Notes: generated from the letters alone by a model not told the origin. A DNA stretch of 64,000 nt from UBA10649 sp963749905 (GCA_963749905.1 CAVVOF010000004.1:558001-622000); one strand, 5' to 3'; positions 8,461-20,066 are shown, counted from the stretch's first letter. Numbers and translations: made by a program.

Positions 8461-9267
8461 CTATGTCGAAGGAGCCCCGGGGGCGGGCTGCTGCCCGAGA
8501 TGGAGTCGCGCGAAGGCCAGCGTCTCGGCCAAGTCGGCGGCACGGGCGGCCCGATCGGCCGCCCTACGCGTGCTGATCTCCGCGATCACCGTGCCGTCGA
8601 AGCCACGTCCGACCAGGTGGGTGAGCACCTGCGCCACCGGCTGGTCACCTCGGCCCGGGACCAGGTGCTCGTCGCGCGGAGAGTCCGTACCGTCAGCGAG
8701 ATGCACGTGGGCCACGCGGTCGCCGAGGTCGAAGGCCATCTCGATCGCGTCACTGCGCGAGACGGCGGTGTGGCTGAAGTCCAGGGTGGTGTGCGGATAG
8801 TCGTCGTTCCGGACGTCCCAGTCCGGCAGGTAGGCCGCCACCGCGCCGGGACCCGCCCGCCACGGGAACATGTTCTCCACCGCGAAGCGCACGTCCGTCT
8901 CCGACCCCATCCGCTTCAGGCCGGCGACGAACTCGCGGGCGTAGTCGCGCTGCCACCGGAATGGCGGGTGCACGACGACGGTGGGAGCGCCGAGCCGCTC
9001 GGCAGCCTGCTGGGCACGCTGCAGCTTCCCCCACGGATCGGTCCCCCACACGCGCTGGGTGATGAGCAGGCAGGGGGCATGGATGGACAGGATCGGAACC
9101 TCGTAGTGGTCCCGCAGGGCCTTCAGCGCGTCCGGGTCCTGGCTGATGGCATCGGTGCCGACCATCACCTCGACGCCGTCGTAGCCGAGCGCACCGGCCA
9201 GTTCGAAGGCGGCAGCCGTCGTCTCCGGATACACGGACGACGTCGAGAGTCCCACCCGCACGGTCAT
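8461..9267 (-). CDS. Sugar phosphate isomerase/epimerase-like TIM barrel (AP endonuclease family 2)
   Basis: 268-residue xylose-isomerase-like TIM barrel with metal-ligand stretches ILSIHAPCLL, VVHPPFRWQ, FAVENMFPWRAG, TTLDFSHTAVS and VAHVHLADG, and a final AEISTRR. The M. tuberculosis counterpart Rv0498 occupies the same neighbourhood between ppx and proC. The ATG at 9267 overlaps the TGA of the P-type ATPase gene by four bases. Substrate unknown; an endonuclease IV-like role is less likely because the protein sits among metabolic genes. Confidence 0.87.
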   Translation of the reverse strand: MTVRVGLSTSSVYPETTAAAFELAGALGYDGVEVMVGTDAISQDPDALKALRDHYEVPILSIHAPCLLITQRVWGTDPWGKLQRAQQAAERLGAPTVVVHPPFRWQRDYAREFVAGLKRMGSETDVRFAVENMFPWRAGPGAVAAYLPDWDVRNDDYPHTTLDFSHTAVSRSDAIEMAFDLGDRVAHVHLADGTDSPRDEHLVPGRGDQPVAQVLTHLVGRGFDGTVIAEISTRRAADRAARAADLAETLAFARLHLGQQPAPGAPST

Positions 9268-11597
9268 CGCGGCCTTCGCCACCGATCCGTCACGAGGGCG
9301 GCGACCCAGACCAGCACGGCCCCGATGAGTCCGGTCGCCACGGCCACCACCGAATAGCGCTCGGGCGAGAGGGACAGCGCGAAGAAGGTCGACAGGAACG
9401 GGATGAACAGCACGGCGAGGAAGGCGGCCACCATCGAGCCGACGATGCCGACCCGGATCAGGTTCAGCGGCCGGGCCGACTGGAGGAGCACGCCCGAGGC
9501 CACGATGAACAGGGTGACGGTCGCGGCGGACTGCGCGCTGCCGAGCGGCTCGCCGACCGCCAGCGCGACGTTGTAGCTGGTGAGCGCAGAGGCGGCGCAG
9601 ATGACGCCCGACGGGATGGCGAAGAGCAGCACCCGCTTCAGGAAGCCCGGCCGGAAGCGCTCGGTATTGGGCATGAGGGCGAGGAAGAACCCGGGGATGC
9701 CGATGGTCAGGGCGCTGATGAGGGTCAGGTGCCGCGGCAGGAAGGGGAAGGCCACCGCGAAGAGCCCGGTGAACAGCGAGAAGATGACCGCGTAGCTGGT
9801 CTTCGTGAGGAACACGTCCGAGACACGCTCGATGTTGCCGAGGACGCGTCGGCCCTCGGCCACCACGCTGGGCATGACCGCCCACCGATTGTCGAGGAGC
9901 ACGAGCTGGGCCACCGCGCGCGTGGCTCCCGACCCCGAGCCCATGGCGATGCCGAGGTCGGCGTTCTTCAGCGCGAGGACGTCGTTGACGCCGTCACCGG
10001 TCATGGCCACCGTCGACTCGCGATGGTGCAGCGCGTCGACCATCAGCTGCTTCTGCGCCGGTGAGACGCGACCGAAGACCGCCGATTCGTGCATCACGTC
10101 GGCGAGAGCGTCGAGATCGGTCGGCAGTGACCGGGCGTCGACCGGACGGTCGGCGCCCGGCACGCCCGCCTGCCGGGCGATGGCGCCGACGGTCGCCGCG
10201 TTGTCGCCGGAGATGACCTTCACGGCGACGTCCTGGGCGAGGAAGTACTCGACGGTCTCGGCGGCGTCCGACCGCAGCTGCTGGCTGATCACCACGAGGG
10301 CCACCGGGCGCACCGCGGGCAGCGGGCCGTCGGCCTCCGGCAGCCGGTCGGCCTCGGCCATGACCAGGACCCGGGCGCCGTCCGCGGCCAACTCGTCGCT
10401 GCGGCCCAGAAGCGCGTCGTCGGCCGGCAGCACCATCTCGGGCGCGCCCAGCACCCATGCGCCGTGACCCTCGAAGGCGGCCGCGGACCACTTGCGGGCA
10501 CTCGAGAACGGCACCACGCCCTGTCCGGGCCAGTCGGGATCGGGATAAGCCTCGGCGATGGCCTGCACTGTGGGGTTCGGGCTCGACTCGCTCGCGGCGA
10601 CCGCACCCAGCAGTGCCGGCAGGTCCCCCGCTTCGGCGATCGGCACCACCGTGCGCAGGTGCATCCCGGGCTCGGTCAGCGTGCCGGTCTTGTCGACGCA
10701 GATGGTGTCGACGCGGGCGAGTACCTCGACGGCCGGCATGTCCTGGACCAGCACCCGCTTCTGCGCGAGCCGGATGACGGAGACCGCCATGGCGATGGAG
10801 GTCAGCAGCACCAGTCCCTCGGGGATCATCGTGATGATCCCCGCGATGGTGCCCCGGATGGCCTCGTCCAGCGGGAGGTCGGCGCGCACCAGCTGCGACC
10901 AGACGAGGAGCAGGCCGATCGGCACGAGCAGGAAGGAGATGCCGCGGATGAACCCGTTGATGGAGTCGCGCAGCTCGGAATTGGTCAGGTGGAAGCGACG
11001 AGCCTCCTCGGTGAGCCCGGCCGCGAACGAGTCCCGGCCCACGCGGGTGGCCTGGTAGGCGCCACCGCCCGCGACCACGAACGAGCCCGACATGGCCTCA
11101 TCGCCGACGGCCTTGTCCACCGGATCGGCCTCGCCGGTCAGCAGGCTCTCGTCGATCTCCAGGCCCTCGGAGTCGAGCACGACGCCGTCGACGACGAGCT
11201 GGTCGCCGGTGCGCAGCACGATGACATCGCCGAGGACGACGTCCGCGGTGGCCACTTCGGCATCGATCCCGTCCCGGCGGACGACCGGCTTGGCCTCCCC
11301 GAGCACGGCCAGCTTCGCCAGCGTCCGGGCCGCGCGGTACTCCTGGATGATGCCGATGGCCGTGTTCGCCACGATGACGAAGCCGAACAGGGAGTCCTGG
11401 AATGGCGCGACGACGATCATGATCACCCAGAGGGTGCCGATCAGGCCGTTGAACCAGGTGAACGTGTTCGCCCTGACGATGTCGCCGAGGCTGCGACTGC
11501 GGGCCTCGGGCGCGACGTTGACCTCGCCGCGCGCGACCCGCTCGGCGACCTCGGCCGAGGTCAGGCCGGTGGTCAGGTCAGTTGCCGTTGCGTCCAA
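9264..11597 (-). CDS. ctpE: P-type cation-transporting ATPase, CtpE-like
   Basis: 777-residue membrane pump. The actuator motif LLTGEADPV is at residues 152 to 160, the phosphorylated aspartate is in DKTGTLT (Asp302), and the hinge motif GDGVNDV is at 534 to 540. Membrane motif MIPEGL (258 to 262), with no CPC metal site, places it near calcium-type pumps; mycobacterial CtpE is a calcium importer needed for envelope integrity. The start is TTG at 11597, overlapping ppx by 20 bases with only weak ribosome-binding sequence. Ion specificity is inferred. Confidence 0.88.
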   Translation of the reverse strand: MDATATDLTTGLTSAEVAERVARGEVNVAPEARSRSLGDIVRANTFTWFNGLIGTLWVIMIVVAPFQDSLFGFVIVANTAIGIIQEYRAARTLAKLAVLGEAKPVVRRDGIDAEVATADVVLGDVIVLRTGDQLVVDGVVLDSEGLEIDESLLTGEADPVDKAVGDEAMSGSFVVAGGGAYQATRVGRDSFAAGLTEEARRFHLTNSELRDSINGFIRGISFLLVPIGLLLVWSQLVRADLPLDEAIRGTIAGIITMIPEGLVLLTSIAMAVSVIRLAQKRVLVQDMPAVEVLARVDTICVDKTGTLTEPGMHLRTVVPIAEAGDLPALLGAVAASESSPNPTVQAIAEAYPDPDWPGQGVVPFSSARKWSAAAFEGHGAWVLGAPEMVLPADDALLGRSDELAADGARVLVMAEADRLPEADGPLPAVRPVALVVISQQLRSDAAETVEYFLAQDVAVKVISGDNAATVGAIARQAGVPGADRPVDARSLPTDLDALADVMHESAVFGRVSPAQKQLMVDALHHRESTVAMTGDGVNDVLALKNADLGIAMGSGSGATRAVAQLVLLDNRWAVMPSVVAEGRRVLGNIERVSDVFLTKTSYAVIFSLFTGLFAVAFPFLPRHLTLISALTIGIPGFFLALMPNTERFRPGFLKRVLLFAIPSGVICAASALTSYNVALAVGEPLGSAQSAATVTLFIVASGVLLQSARPLNLIRVGIVGSMVAAFLAVLFIPFLSTFFALSLSPERYSVVAVATGLIGAVLVWVAALVTDRWRRPR

Positions 11598-12516
11598 GGC
11601 CGTCCATCCGGTTCAGGATGATCCCCTCGCGCATCGCCCAGGGGCACACCACCAGCTCCTCGAGCTCCAGCAGGTCCATGGCGGCCTCGGCGACGACCGC
11701 GCCGGCGAGCAGCTGCCCCGAGCGACCCTCGGACACCCCGGGGATCCGGCTCCGCTGGCTCGCGGACATGCCGGCCAGCCGGGCGACCGTCTCGTGCACG
11801 TCATTCGCGCGGAGCGTCCGCCGCACGTGGATGCCCTCACTGGACGGTGCCGCCCCAGCGATCCTGGCCAGCTGCTTGAACGTCTTGGACGTGGCGACCG
11901 CGATTCGCGGCTCCCCGGCTCGCCTGATGCGGCCGACCACCTCGGCGATCGTCGCCCGCACGTGCCTGCGCAGCTCGCGCACGGTCTCCGCGCTGGGCGG
12001 ATCCTCGGCGAGGAAGTCTCGGGTCAGCCGGCCCGCGCCCAAGGGCAGCGACACCGCCACATCGGGCTCCTCATCAGCACCGGAGGCGAGCTCGAGGGAG
12101 CCGCCACCGATGTCCAGGCCCAGGATGCGTCCGCTGGACCAGCCGAACCAGCGGCGTACGGCGAGGAAGGTCATGCGGGCCTCGTCCTCGCCGGAGAGCA
12201 CCGCAATGTCCAGGCCGGTCTCCCTGCGCACGCGCTCCAGGACCTGCTCGCCGTTGGCCGCCTCCCGGATCGCGGAGGTGGCGAACGCGGTGATCTCCGT
12301 CGCCCCCATGTCCTCAGCCAGCTGCTGGCCGCGGGCCACGAAGTCGATCAGCTGCGCGACCGCTCTGTCGTCGACGCTGCCGTCCTCGAGAAGGTGCTCG
12401 GACAGCCGCAGCGGCATCTTCAGCTTCGACGCCGGGATGGGCGCCGCACCGTAGTGGGCATCGACGAGCAGCAGGTGAACCGTGTTCGAGCCGAGGTCCA
12501 GCACGCCGAGTCGCAC
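11578..12516 (-). CDS. Exopolyphosphatase / GppA family phosphatase
   Basis: 312-residue ASKHA-fold enzyme expected to release phosphate from polyphosphate or from pppGpp. The N-terminal phosphate loop VLDLGSNTVHLLLVD, the second loop ILGLDIGGGSLELASG near residue 130, and the C-terminal helix ending are all present. It matches the short single-domain type of M. tuberculosis Rv0496. GTG start at 12516. First gene of the long minus-strand block; an 85-base gap separates it from the divergent cysteine-rich gene, so promoters for both lie there. Confidence 0.9.
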   Translation of the reverse strand: MRLGVLDLGSNTVHLLLVDAHYGAAPIPASKLKMPLRLSEHLLEDGSVDDRAVAQLIDFVARGQQLAEDMGATEITAFATSAIREAANGEQVLERVRRETGLDIAVLSGEDEARMTFLAVRRWFGWSSGRILGLDIGGGSLELASGADEEPDVAVSLPLGAGRLTRDFLAEDPPSAETVRELRRHVRATIAEVVGRIRRAGEPRIAVATSKTFKQLARIAGAAPSSEGIHVRRTLRANDVHETVARLAGMSASQRSRIPGVSEGRSGQLLAGAVVAEAAMDLLELEELVVCPWAMREGIILNRMDGLGRNGN

Positions 12517-12601
12517 AGACCGAAACTATCGGGCCGCTCGCTCCCCCTGCACGCAGGATGCAGATCTGCTCGCTGTCGTCGGAAGCCCGTAGGCTGCGGG
12601 C

Positions 12602-13363
12602 ATGCCCGAGGTGCCCGGAGACTTCCCCCGTCAGTGGGTCGAGTTCGTCGACCCAGCCAACTCCGGCCACCTCATCAAGGCCGACCTGACCTGGCTCACG
12701 TCGAGGTGGAACTGCATCTTCGGACGCGGGTGCGAAGGCATCGACGCCAGCAAGCCGGACGCCGGCTGCTGCGTCCACGGCGCGCACTTCTCGGAGAAGA
12801 AGGACATGAAGCGCGTGGGCCGCGCGGTGGAGCGGCTGACCCCCGAGCTGTGGCAGCACTACCGGACCGGTCGCAAGAAGGGGTGGACCGAGAAGGAGGA
12901 CGGCGAGGACAAGACCCGCGTCGTCAAGGGCGCCTGCATCTTCCACAACGACGCCGAGTTCGCCGGGGGCTACGGCTGCGCGCTGCACCACCTCGCCGTC
13001 GCCGAGGGAACCTCGTTCATCGAGACGAAGCCCGACGTGTGCTGGCAACTGCCGCTGCGCCGGTCGTACGAGAACCGCACGATCGAGGACGGCACGGAGT
13101 ACCTGGTGATCGTCCTCGGCGAGTACCGGCGCGCGGACTGGGGTCCGGGTGGCCACGACTTCCATTGGTACTGCAGCGCCAACACCGAGGCGCACCACGG
13201 CGCCGAGCCGGTGTACCTCACCAACCGCGACGAACTGGTCGCGCTCATCGGCGCAGCGGCCTACGACGAGCTGTCCCGCATCTGCCAGGAGCGCGAGGTC
13301 GCGCTCGACTCCGGCCGGTTCGATCTCGGCCTGGCCCCGCACCCCGCCGACCCGAGGCCGTGA
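12602..13363 (+). CDS. Conserved actinobacterial cysteine-rich protein of unknown function
   Basis: 253 residues, soluble, no signal peptide. Cysteines cluster at 38, 44, 56 and 57 (CIFGRGC ... GCC), with a further CIFHND, YGCALHH and WYCSAN, and several histidines. This looks like a metal-binding protein, perhaps related to the YkgJ-type CxxCC iron/zinc-chelating families, but I do not recognise the family with certainty. Its TGA shares one base with the ATG of radA (TGATG), so it is coupled to radA-disA and may act in DNA repair or c-di-AMP signalling. Confidence 0.8.
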   Translation: MPEVPGDFPRQWVEFVDPANSGHLIKADLTWLTSRWNCIFGRGCEGIDASKPDAGCCVHGAHFSEKKDMKRVGRAVERLTPELWQHYRTGRKKGWTEKEDGEDKTRVVKGACIFHNDAEFAGGYGCALHHLAVAEGTSFIETKPDVCWQLPLRRSYENRTIEDGTEYLVIVLGEYRRADWGPGGHDFHWYCSANTEAHHGAEPVYLTNRDELVALIGAAAYDELSRICQEREVALDSGRFDLGLAPHPADPRP

Positions 13364-14770
13364 TGGCCCGCACGCCGGCGGCCTTCCGCTGCAGCGAGTG
13401 CGGCTGGACCACCGCCAAGTGGGTCGGTCGATGCGGTGAGTGCCAGGCCTGGGGCACCGTGGACGAGGTCGGCGCGCCGCGCACGCGGACCACGGCGATG
13501 TCCACCGTCACAACGCCCGCCGTGCCCATCGGGCAGGTCGACGTCGAGGCCGCCCGCGCCGTCTCCTCGGGACTGTCGGAGCTCGACCGCGTGCTGGGCG
13601 GCGGCTTCGTCCCAGGCGCCGTGATGCTGCTCGCCGGCGAGCCGGGGGTCGGCAAGTCCACCCTGCTGCTCGAGACGGCGGCGTCGTGGGGACGCGGCGG
13701 GCGACGCGCGCTCTACATCACCGGCGAGGAGTCGGCCGCCCAGGTGCGCCTGCGCGCCGAACGGATCGGCGCCGTCACCGACGAGCTGTACCTCGCCGCC
13801 GAGACCGATCTCGGGCGCGTGCTCGGCCACATCGACGCCATCAACCCCAGCCTGCTCGTCCTCGACTCGGTCCAGACGGTGGCCAGCTCGGAGGTCGACG
13901 GGGCGGCCGGCGGCGTTACGCAGGTGCGCGAGGTCGCGGCCGCACTCGTCGCCGCCGCGAAGGCCCGCGACCTGGCCACCGTGCTGGTCGGGCACGTCAC
14001 CAAGGACGGCTCGGTCGCTGGGCCGCGCACGCTCGAGCATCTCGTCGACGTGGTGCTGACCTTCGAGGGCGATCGCCAGGGACCCCTGCGACTGGTGCGT
14101 GCCGTCAAGAACCGATACGGGCCGGCCGACGAGATCGGCTGCTTCGAGCTCGTGGACGACGGCATCGTCGGGCTGGCCGATCCGAGCGGCCTGTTCCTCG
14201 GCGACCGCCGCGAGATCGCGCCGGGCACCTGCGTGACGGTGACCATCGAAGGGCGACGCCCGCTCGTGGCCGAGGTGCAGGCCCTGGTGGCGCCCTCGTC
14301 CGCGCCGCAGCCCCGGCGCGTCACCAGCGGCCTCGACTCCGCGCGAATCGCGATGATGCTCGGCGTCCTGGAGCGACGGGCCGGGGTTCGGCTCGGCCAC
14401 CGCGGACTGCTTCGTGGCCACCGTCGGCGGCGTTCGCCTGACCGAGCCGGCCACCGACCTGGCCATGGCGCTCGCGCTCGCCAGCAGCGCCTCCGACGTC
14501 GCGCTGCCCGCCGGGCTGGTGGCCTTCGGCGAGGTGGGCCTGGCCGGCGACGTCCGGCCGATCGGCTCCCTCGAGCGCCGTCTCTCCGAGGCGGCCCGGC
14601 TCGGCTTCACCGACGCGATCGCACCGGCGCGTGCCCTGCGTGCCCGCGGCACCACGGCGATACCGCGCGGCATGCGCCTGCACGAGGTGTCCTCGCTGCA
14701 CGAGGCGATCGCCACCGCACAGCAACTGTCCCGCTCCGCCCGCAACTCGACGCTCGGGGGAACCGCATGA
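13363..14770 (+). pseudogene. radA: DNA repair protein RadA, interrupted by a +1 frameshift
   Basis: RadA is a RecA-like branch-migration ATPase. The zinc finger CSEC...CGEC (Cys10, 13, 24, 27), Walker A GEPGVGKST (92 to 100) and the KNRYG motif are intact in the first frame. After GVRLGHR, one extra base in the GG at 14404-14405 shifts the frame. Dropping one G restores RDCFVATVGGVRLTEP and the Lon-like C-terminal domain to the TGA at 14768-14770, giving 468 residues. The stop overlaps disA (ATGA). As written, the protein would read out of frame into disA. A consensus error is more likely than true loss. Confidence 0.9.
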
Positions 14771-15855
14771 GCACCGACATCGCATCCGAGGCCCGCATCC
14801 GGGAGGTACTCGCCATGGTCGCGCCGGGCACGGCGCTGCGCGACGGGCTGGAGCGCATCCTGCGCGGCCGAACCGGCGCGCTGATCGTGGTCGGCTGGGA
14901 GCGCAGCGTGGAGCAGGTCGCGAACGGCGGCTTCGTCCTCGACGTCGGCTTCAGCGCCACCCGGCTTCGCGAGCTGTCGAAGATGGACGGCGCGATCGTC
15001 CTCGACAACGAGGCCCGCAACATCCTGCGGGCCGCCGTCCAGCTGGTCCCCGACCCGACGCTGCCCACGGAGGAGACCGGCACTCGTCACCGGACCGCCG
15101 ACCGGGTCTCGCGCCAGACGCACCGACCGGTCATCAGCGTCAGCAAGTCGATGAACATCATCGCGATCTACGTGGACGGCCGGCGGCACGTGCTCGAGGA
15201 CACCGCGGGGATCCTCTCCCGCGGCAACCAGGGCCTGAGCACGCTGGAGAAGTACAAGGCCCGCCTCGACGAGGTGAGCGCCACCCTGTCGGGCCTGGAG
15301 ATCGAGAACCTGGCCACCGTGCGGGACGTTGCACTGGTGGCCCAGCGGGCGCAGATGGTGCGGATCATCCGGCGCGAGGTCGAGAACTACGTGGTCGAGC
15401 TGGGCACCGAGGGCCGGCTGCTGGCGCTGCAGCTGCATGAGCTGGTCGCCGGGGTGGAGGCCGAGCGCACGCTGCTCGTGCGCGACTACCTGGTGCCCGC
15501 GGCGAACCGCAAGAAGCGCGGGGTCGAGAAGGCGCTCGGCGACCTCGACGGCCTCTCGGAGACGGACCTGCTGGAGCTGACGCGGGTGGCGCAGGCCTTC
15601 GGCTTCCCGGACGCCCCGGAGGCGCTGGAGATCCCGGTCAGCCCACGCGGCTTCCGGCTGATGGCCCGCGTGCCCCGGCTGCCCGAGGTGATCACCGACC
15701 GGATCGTCGGCCACTTCGGGAGCCTGCCCAAGCTGCTGGCGGCGAGCACCGAGGACCTGCAGAAGGTGGAGGGCGTCGGCGAGACGCGGGCCCGCTCGGT
15801 CCGGGATGCCGTGTCGAGGCTGGCCGAGGCGACGCTGCTCGAGCGCCTCGTCTGA
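14767..15855 (+). CDS. disA: Diadenylate cyclase DisA (DNA integrity scanning)
   Basis: Makes cyclic di-AMP from two ATP while scanning DNA for branched structures. The 362-residue protein has the DAC domain with SKMDGAIVLD (DGA at 74 to 76) and GTRHRTADR (RHRTA at 107 to 111), a helical linker, and a C-terminal helix-hairpin-helix domain (LQKVEGVGETRARSVRDAV). Its ATG overlaps the radA stop by four bases; RadA is known to restrain DisA in other bacteria. No c-di-AMP phosphodiesterase or riboswitch was seen in this window. Confidence 0.97.
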   Translation: MSTDIASEARIREVLAMVAPGTALRDGLERILRGRTGALIVVGWERSVEQVANGGFVLDVGFSATRLRELSKMDGAIVLDNEARNILRAAVQLVPDPTLPTEETGTRHRTADRVSRQTHRPVISVSKSMNIIAIYVDGRRHVLEDTAGILSRGNQGLSTLEKYKARLDEVSATLSGLEIENLATVRDVALVAQRAQMVRIIRREVENYVVELGTEGRLLALQLHELVAGVEAERTLLVRDYLVPAANRKKRGVEKALGDLDGLSETDLLELTRVAQAFGFPDAPEALEIPVSPRGFRLMARVPRLPEVITDRIVGHFGSLPKLLAASTEDLQKVEGVGETRARSVRDAVSRLAEATLLERLV

Positions 15856-15878
15856 CGATCACCCGTCGACGGGCTGAG

Positions 15879-16523
15879 TCAGTTCTTGTTGCTGAGCGCG
15901 AACGATGCCGGCTCGCTGGTGACCTTGCCGTTGCGTCCGGTCAGGTCGTAGCGCCCGGCCTTGGCCTGTGCGCCCTCCTCGTCCGGGCAGCCCTTCTGCG
16001 ACAGCCGACCGTTCCAGGTGATCGCGGACGCGACCTTCTCGTCGGGATCCAGGACGACGACCTTGCTCTTGTCACTGGCGTTGCAGTCGTCACTCGACCA
16101 GACGTGGTAGCCGCCGGACGTGATCTCCAGCTCGTTGGCCTTGGGCCCGACGTCGCGCTTGCACGCCACCGCGCCGGTGTTCGTGATCGCGAGCGTGAGC
16201 CGCGGGGTCGATCCCACGGGGTAGGTCCCGGCGTCCGTCGACGCCTCCACCAGGATCACCGAGTCGTCGCACGCCTTCGGCTCGGCGTCTGCCGCCGGCT
16301 CCGGACTAGCGGATCCGTCCGCCCCTGCGCTGGCCGACGCCGAAGCGGATGGCTCGGCGCCCGACTCGCCGGCGGCACCGGACTCGTCGCCCCCGCCGAG
16401 GAGTGATCCGACCAACCACCAGCCTGCGATGAGCACGGTGAGCACCACGACGACGATCGCAGCACGGCGGATCCAATAGACCATCGGCGGCTCGGGGCCG
16501 GTCGGGTGCATCAGCGTGCTCAC
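15879..16523 (-). CDS. Membrane-anchored extracytoplasmic protein of unknown function
   Basis: 214 residues: a short cytoplasmic N-terminus, one transmembrane helix (AAIVVVVLTVLIAGWWLVGSL, about residues 19 to 40), a linker rich in Ser, Ala, Gly and Glu, then a compact outer domain with cysteines in KACDD, ACKRD, DDCNAS and KGCPDE that could form two disulfides. Position between disA and mutY and overall design match M. tuberculosis Rv3587c. Start GTG at 16523 is preferred to a longer upstream frame. The outer domain resembles small Ig-like folds, but no function is assigned. Confidence 0.82.
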   Translation of the reverse strand: MSTLMHPTGPEPPMVYWIRRAAIVVVVLTVLIAGWWLVGSLLGGGDESGAAGESGAEPSASASASAGADGSASPEPAADAEPKACDDSVILVEASTDAGTYPVGSTPRLTLAITNTGAVACKRDVGPKANELEITSGGYHVWSSDDCNASDKSKVVVLDPDEKVASAITWNGRLSQKGCPDEEGAQAKAGRYDLTGRNGKVTSEPASFALSNKN

Positions 16524-16570
16524 GAGACCACGGTACTGGCAGCCTGAGGGAACCGTGAAACGATCGCGGC

Positions 16571-17461
16571 GTGGCGGACAGCGAGGTGGCGCACGACGAA
16601 TCGCCCCTCGTGGCACCCGTGCTCGCCTGGTTCGACGTGCATGAGCGACCGCTCCCGTGGCGACGAACCTCCGCATGGGGTGTGCTCGTCAGCGAGTTCA
16701 TGCTGCAGCAGACGCCGGTGGAGCGGGTCCTGCCCGCGTGGTCAGCGTGGCTGGAGCGCTGGCCCACGCCCATCGACCTCGCCGCCTCCCCGATGGGCGA
16801 CGCGCTGCGTGCCTGGGGGCGGCTGGGCTACCCGCGGCGGGCGCAACGACTCCATCAGAGCGCCACCGTGATCGCCGAGCAGCATGACGGACAGGTGCCA
16901 TCCGCCTACGACGCCCTGCGCGCCCTGCCTGGCGTCGGCGACTACACGGCGTCTGCGGTCCAGGCGTTCGCCTTCGGCCGCCGCTCCCTCGTCCTCGACA
17001 CGAACGTGCGCCGCGTGGTCGCCCGCGCGGCCCTGGGCCGGGCGGCTGCCCCGAACCACATCACGAGCGCGGAGCGGGCGCTGGCCGATGCCATCTGGCC
17101 GACGACCGACGGGCCGAGCGCTCGCTGGTCGGCTGCGGTCATGGAGCTCGGTGCCCTCGTGTGCACTGCGCGGACGCCCGCCTGCGAGGCCTGCCCGGTC
17201 AGCGACCGCTGCGCCTGGCTGGCGGCCGGCCGTCCTGACTCCGCCGTGGCCGTCCGCAAGCAGCCCGGCTTCCACGGCAGCGACCGGCAGGCACGTGGCT
17301 GGATCCTGGCGGCCCTGCGCGAGGCGCACGGACCGGTGGACGCACACGTGCTGGCCGCGGCCTGCCCCGACGACGGTCAGCGAGAACGGGCGATCACGGG
17401 CCTGGCCGCCGACGGCCTGCTCGTGCACGTGCCCGGAAACCGCTTCGCCCTGCCTGAGTAG
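16571..17461 (+). CDS. mutY: A/G-specific adenine DNA glycosylase MutY
   Basis: Removes adenine mispaired with 8-oxoguanine. The 296-residue protein has the catalytic Glu42 (SEFMLQQTPV), the helix-hairpin-helix LPGVGDYTA (120 to 128) with the catalytic Asp144 in LVLDTNVRR, and a [4Fe-4S] loop with Cys199, 206, 209 and 215 (C-x6-C-x2-C-x5-C). The C-terminal NUDIX-like lesion-recognition domain of E. coli MutY is reduced to a short winged region, as in related actinobacterial proteins. GTG start at 16571; last codons lie inside a terminator hairpin. Confidence 0.94.
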   Translation: MADSEVAHDESPLVAPVLAWFDVHERPLPWRRTSAWGVLVSEFMLQQTPVERVLPAWSAWLERWPTPIDLAASPMGDALRAWGRLGYPRRAQRLHQSATVIAEQHDGQVPSAYDALRALPGVGDYTASAVQAFAFGRRSLVLDTNVRRVVARAALGRAAAPNHITSAERALADAIWPTTDGPSARWSAAVMELGALVCTARTPACEACPVSDRCAWLAAGRPDSAVAVRKQPGFHGSDRQARGWILAALREAHGPVDAHVLAAACPDDGQRERAITGLAADGLLVHVPGNRFALPE

Positions 17462-17474
17462 GCAGGGCGAAGCG
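17441..17474. terminator. Bidirectional hairpin terminator between mutY and clpC
   Basis: Perfect 15-bp inverted repeat (CGCTTCGCCCTGCCT / AGGCAGGGCGAAGCG) with a four-base loop GAGT. The left arm codes for the last residues of MutY, and the TAG stop spans loop and right arm. It lies 18 bases from the clpC stop on the other strand, so it can serve both converging genes. No U-tract follows, as is common in high-GC actinobacteria. Confidence 0.85.
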
Positions 17475-17492
17475 GATCCGTGGGACTGTCGG

Positions 17493-20009
<2,517 letters not shown>

Positions 20010-20048
20010 CCGCTGCACTTCCTTCCCTCGCCCGGCTTTGGGGCAACT

Positions 20049-20066
20049 GTAACCGCGGCGGGTTAC
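20049..20066. promoter_or_regulatory. Inverted repeat upstream of clpC, candidate operator
   Basis: GTAACC-N6-GGTTAC, with perfect six-base arms and GCGGCG between, centred about 48 bases before the clpC ATG. It does not match the CGC-N5-GCG ClgR box, the CIRCE element, or the HspR (HAIR) consensus. A regulator site is therefore a guess. Confidence 0.4.

Noticed and set aside
13363..15855. One long open frame that could be read as a RadA-DisA fusion
   Set aside because: The middle part is non-family, Arg/Gly-rich sequence, while the true RadA C-terminus and a DisA start with ATGA overlap are in the proper frames. The apparent fusion is produced by the frameshift at 14404.
20049..20066. ClgR or CIRCE site at clpC
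   Set aside because: The spacing and arms do not fit CGC-N5-GCG or TTAGCACTC-N9-GAGTGCTAA.
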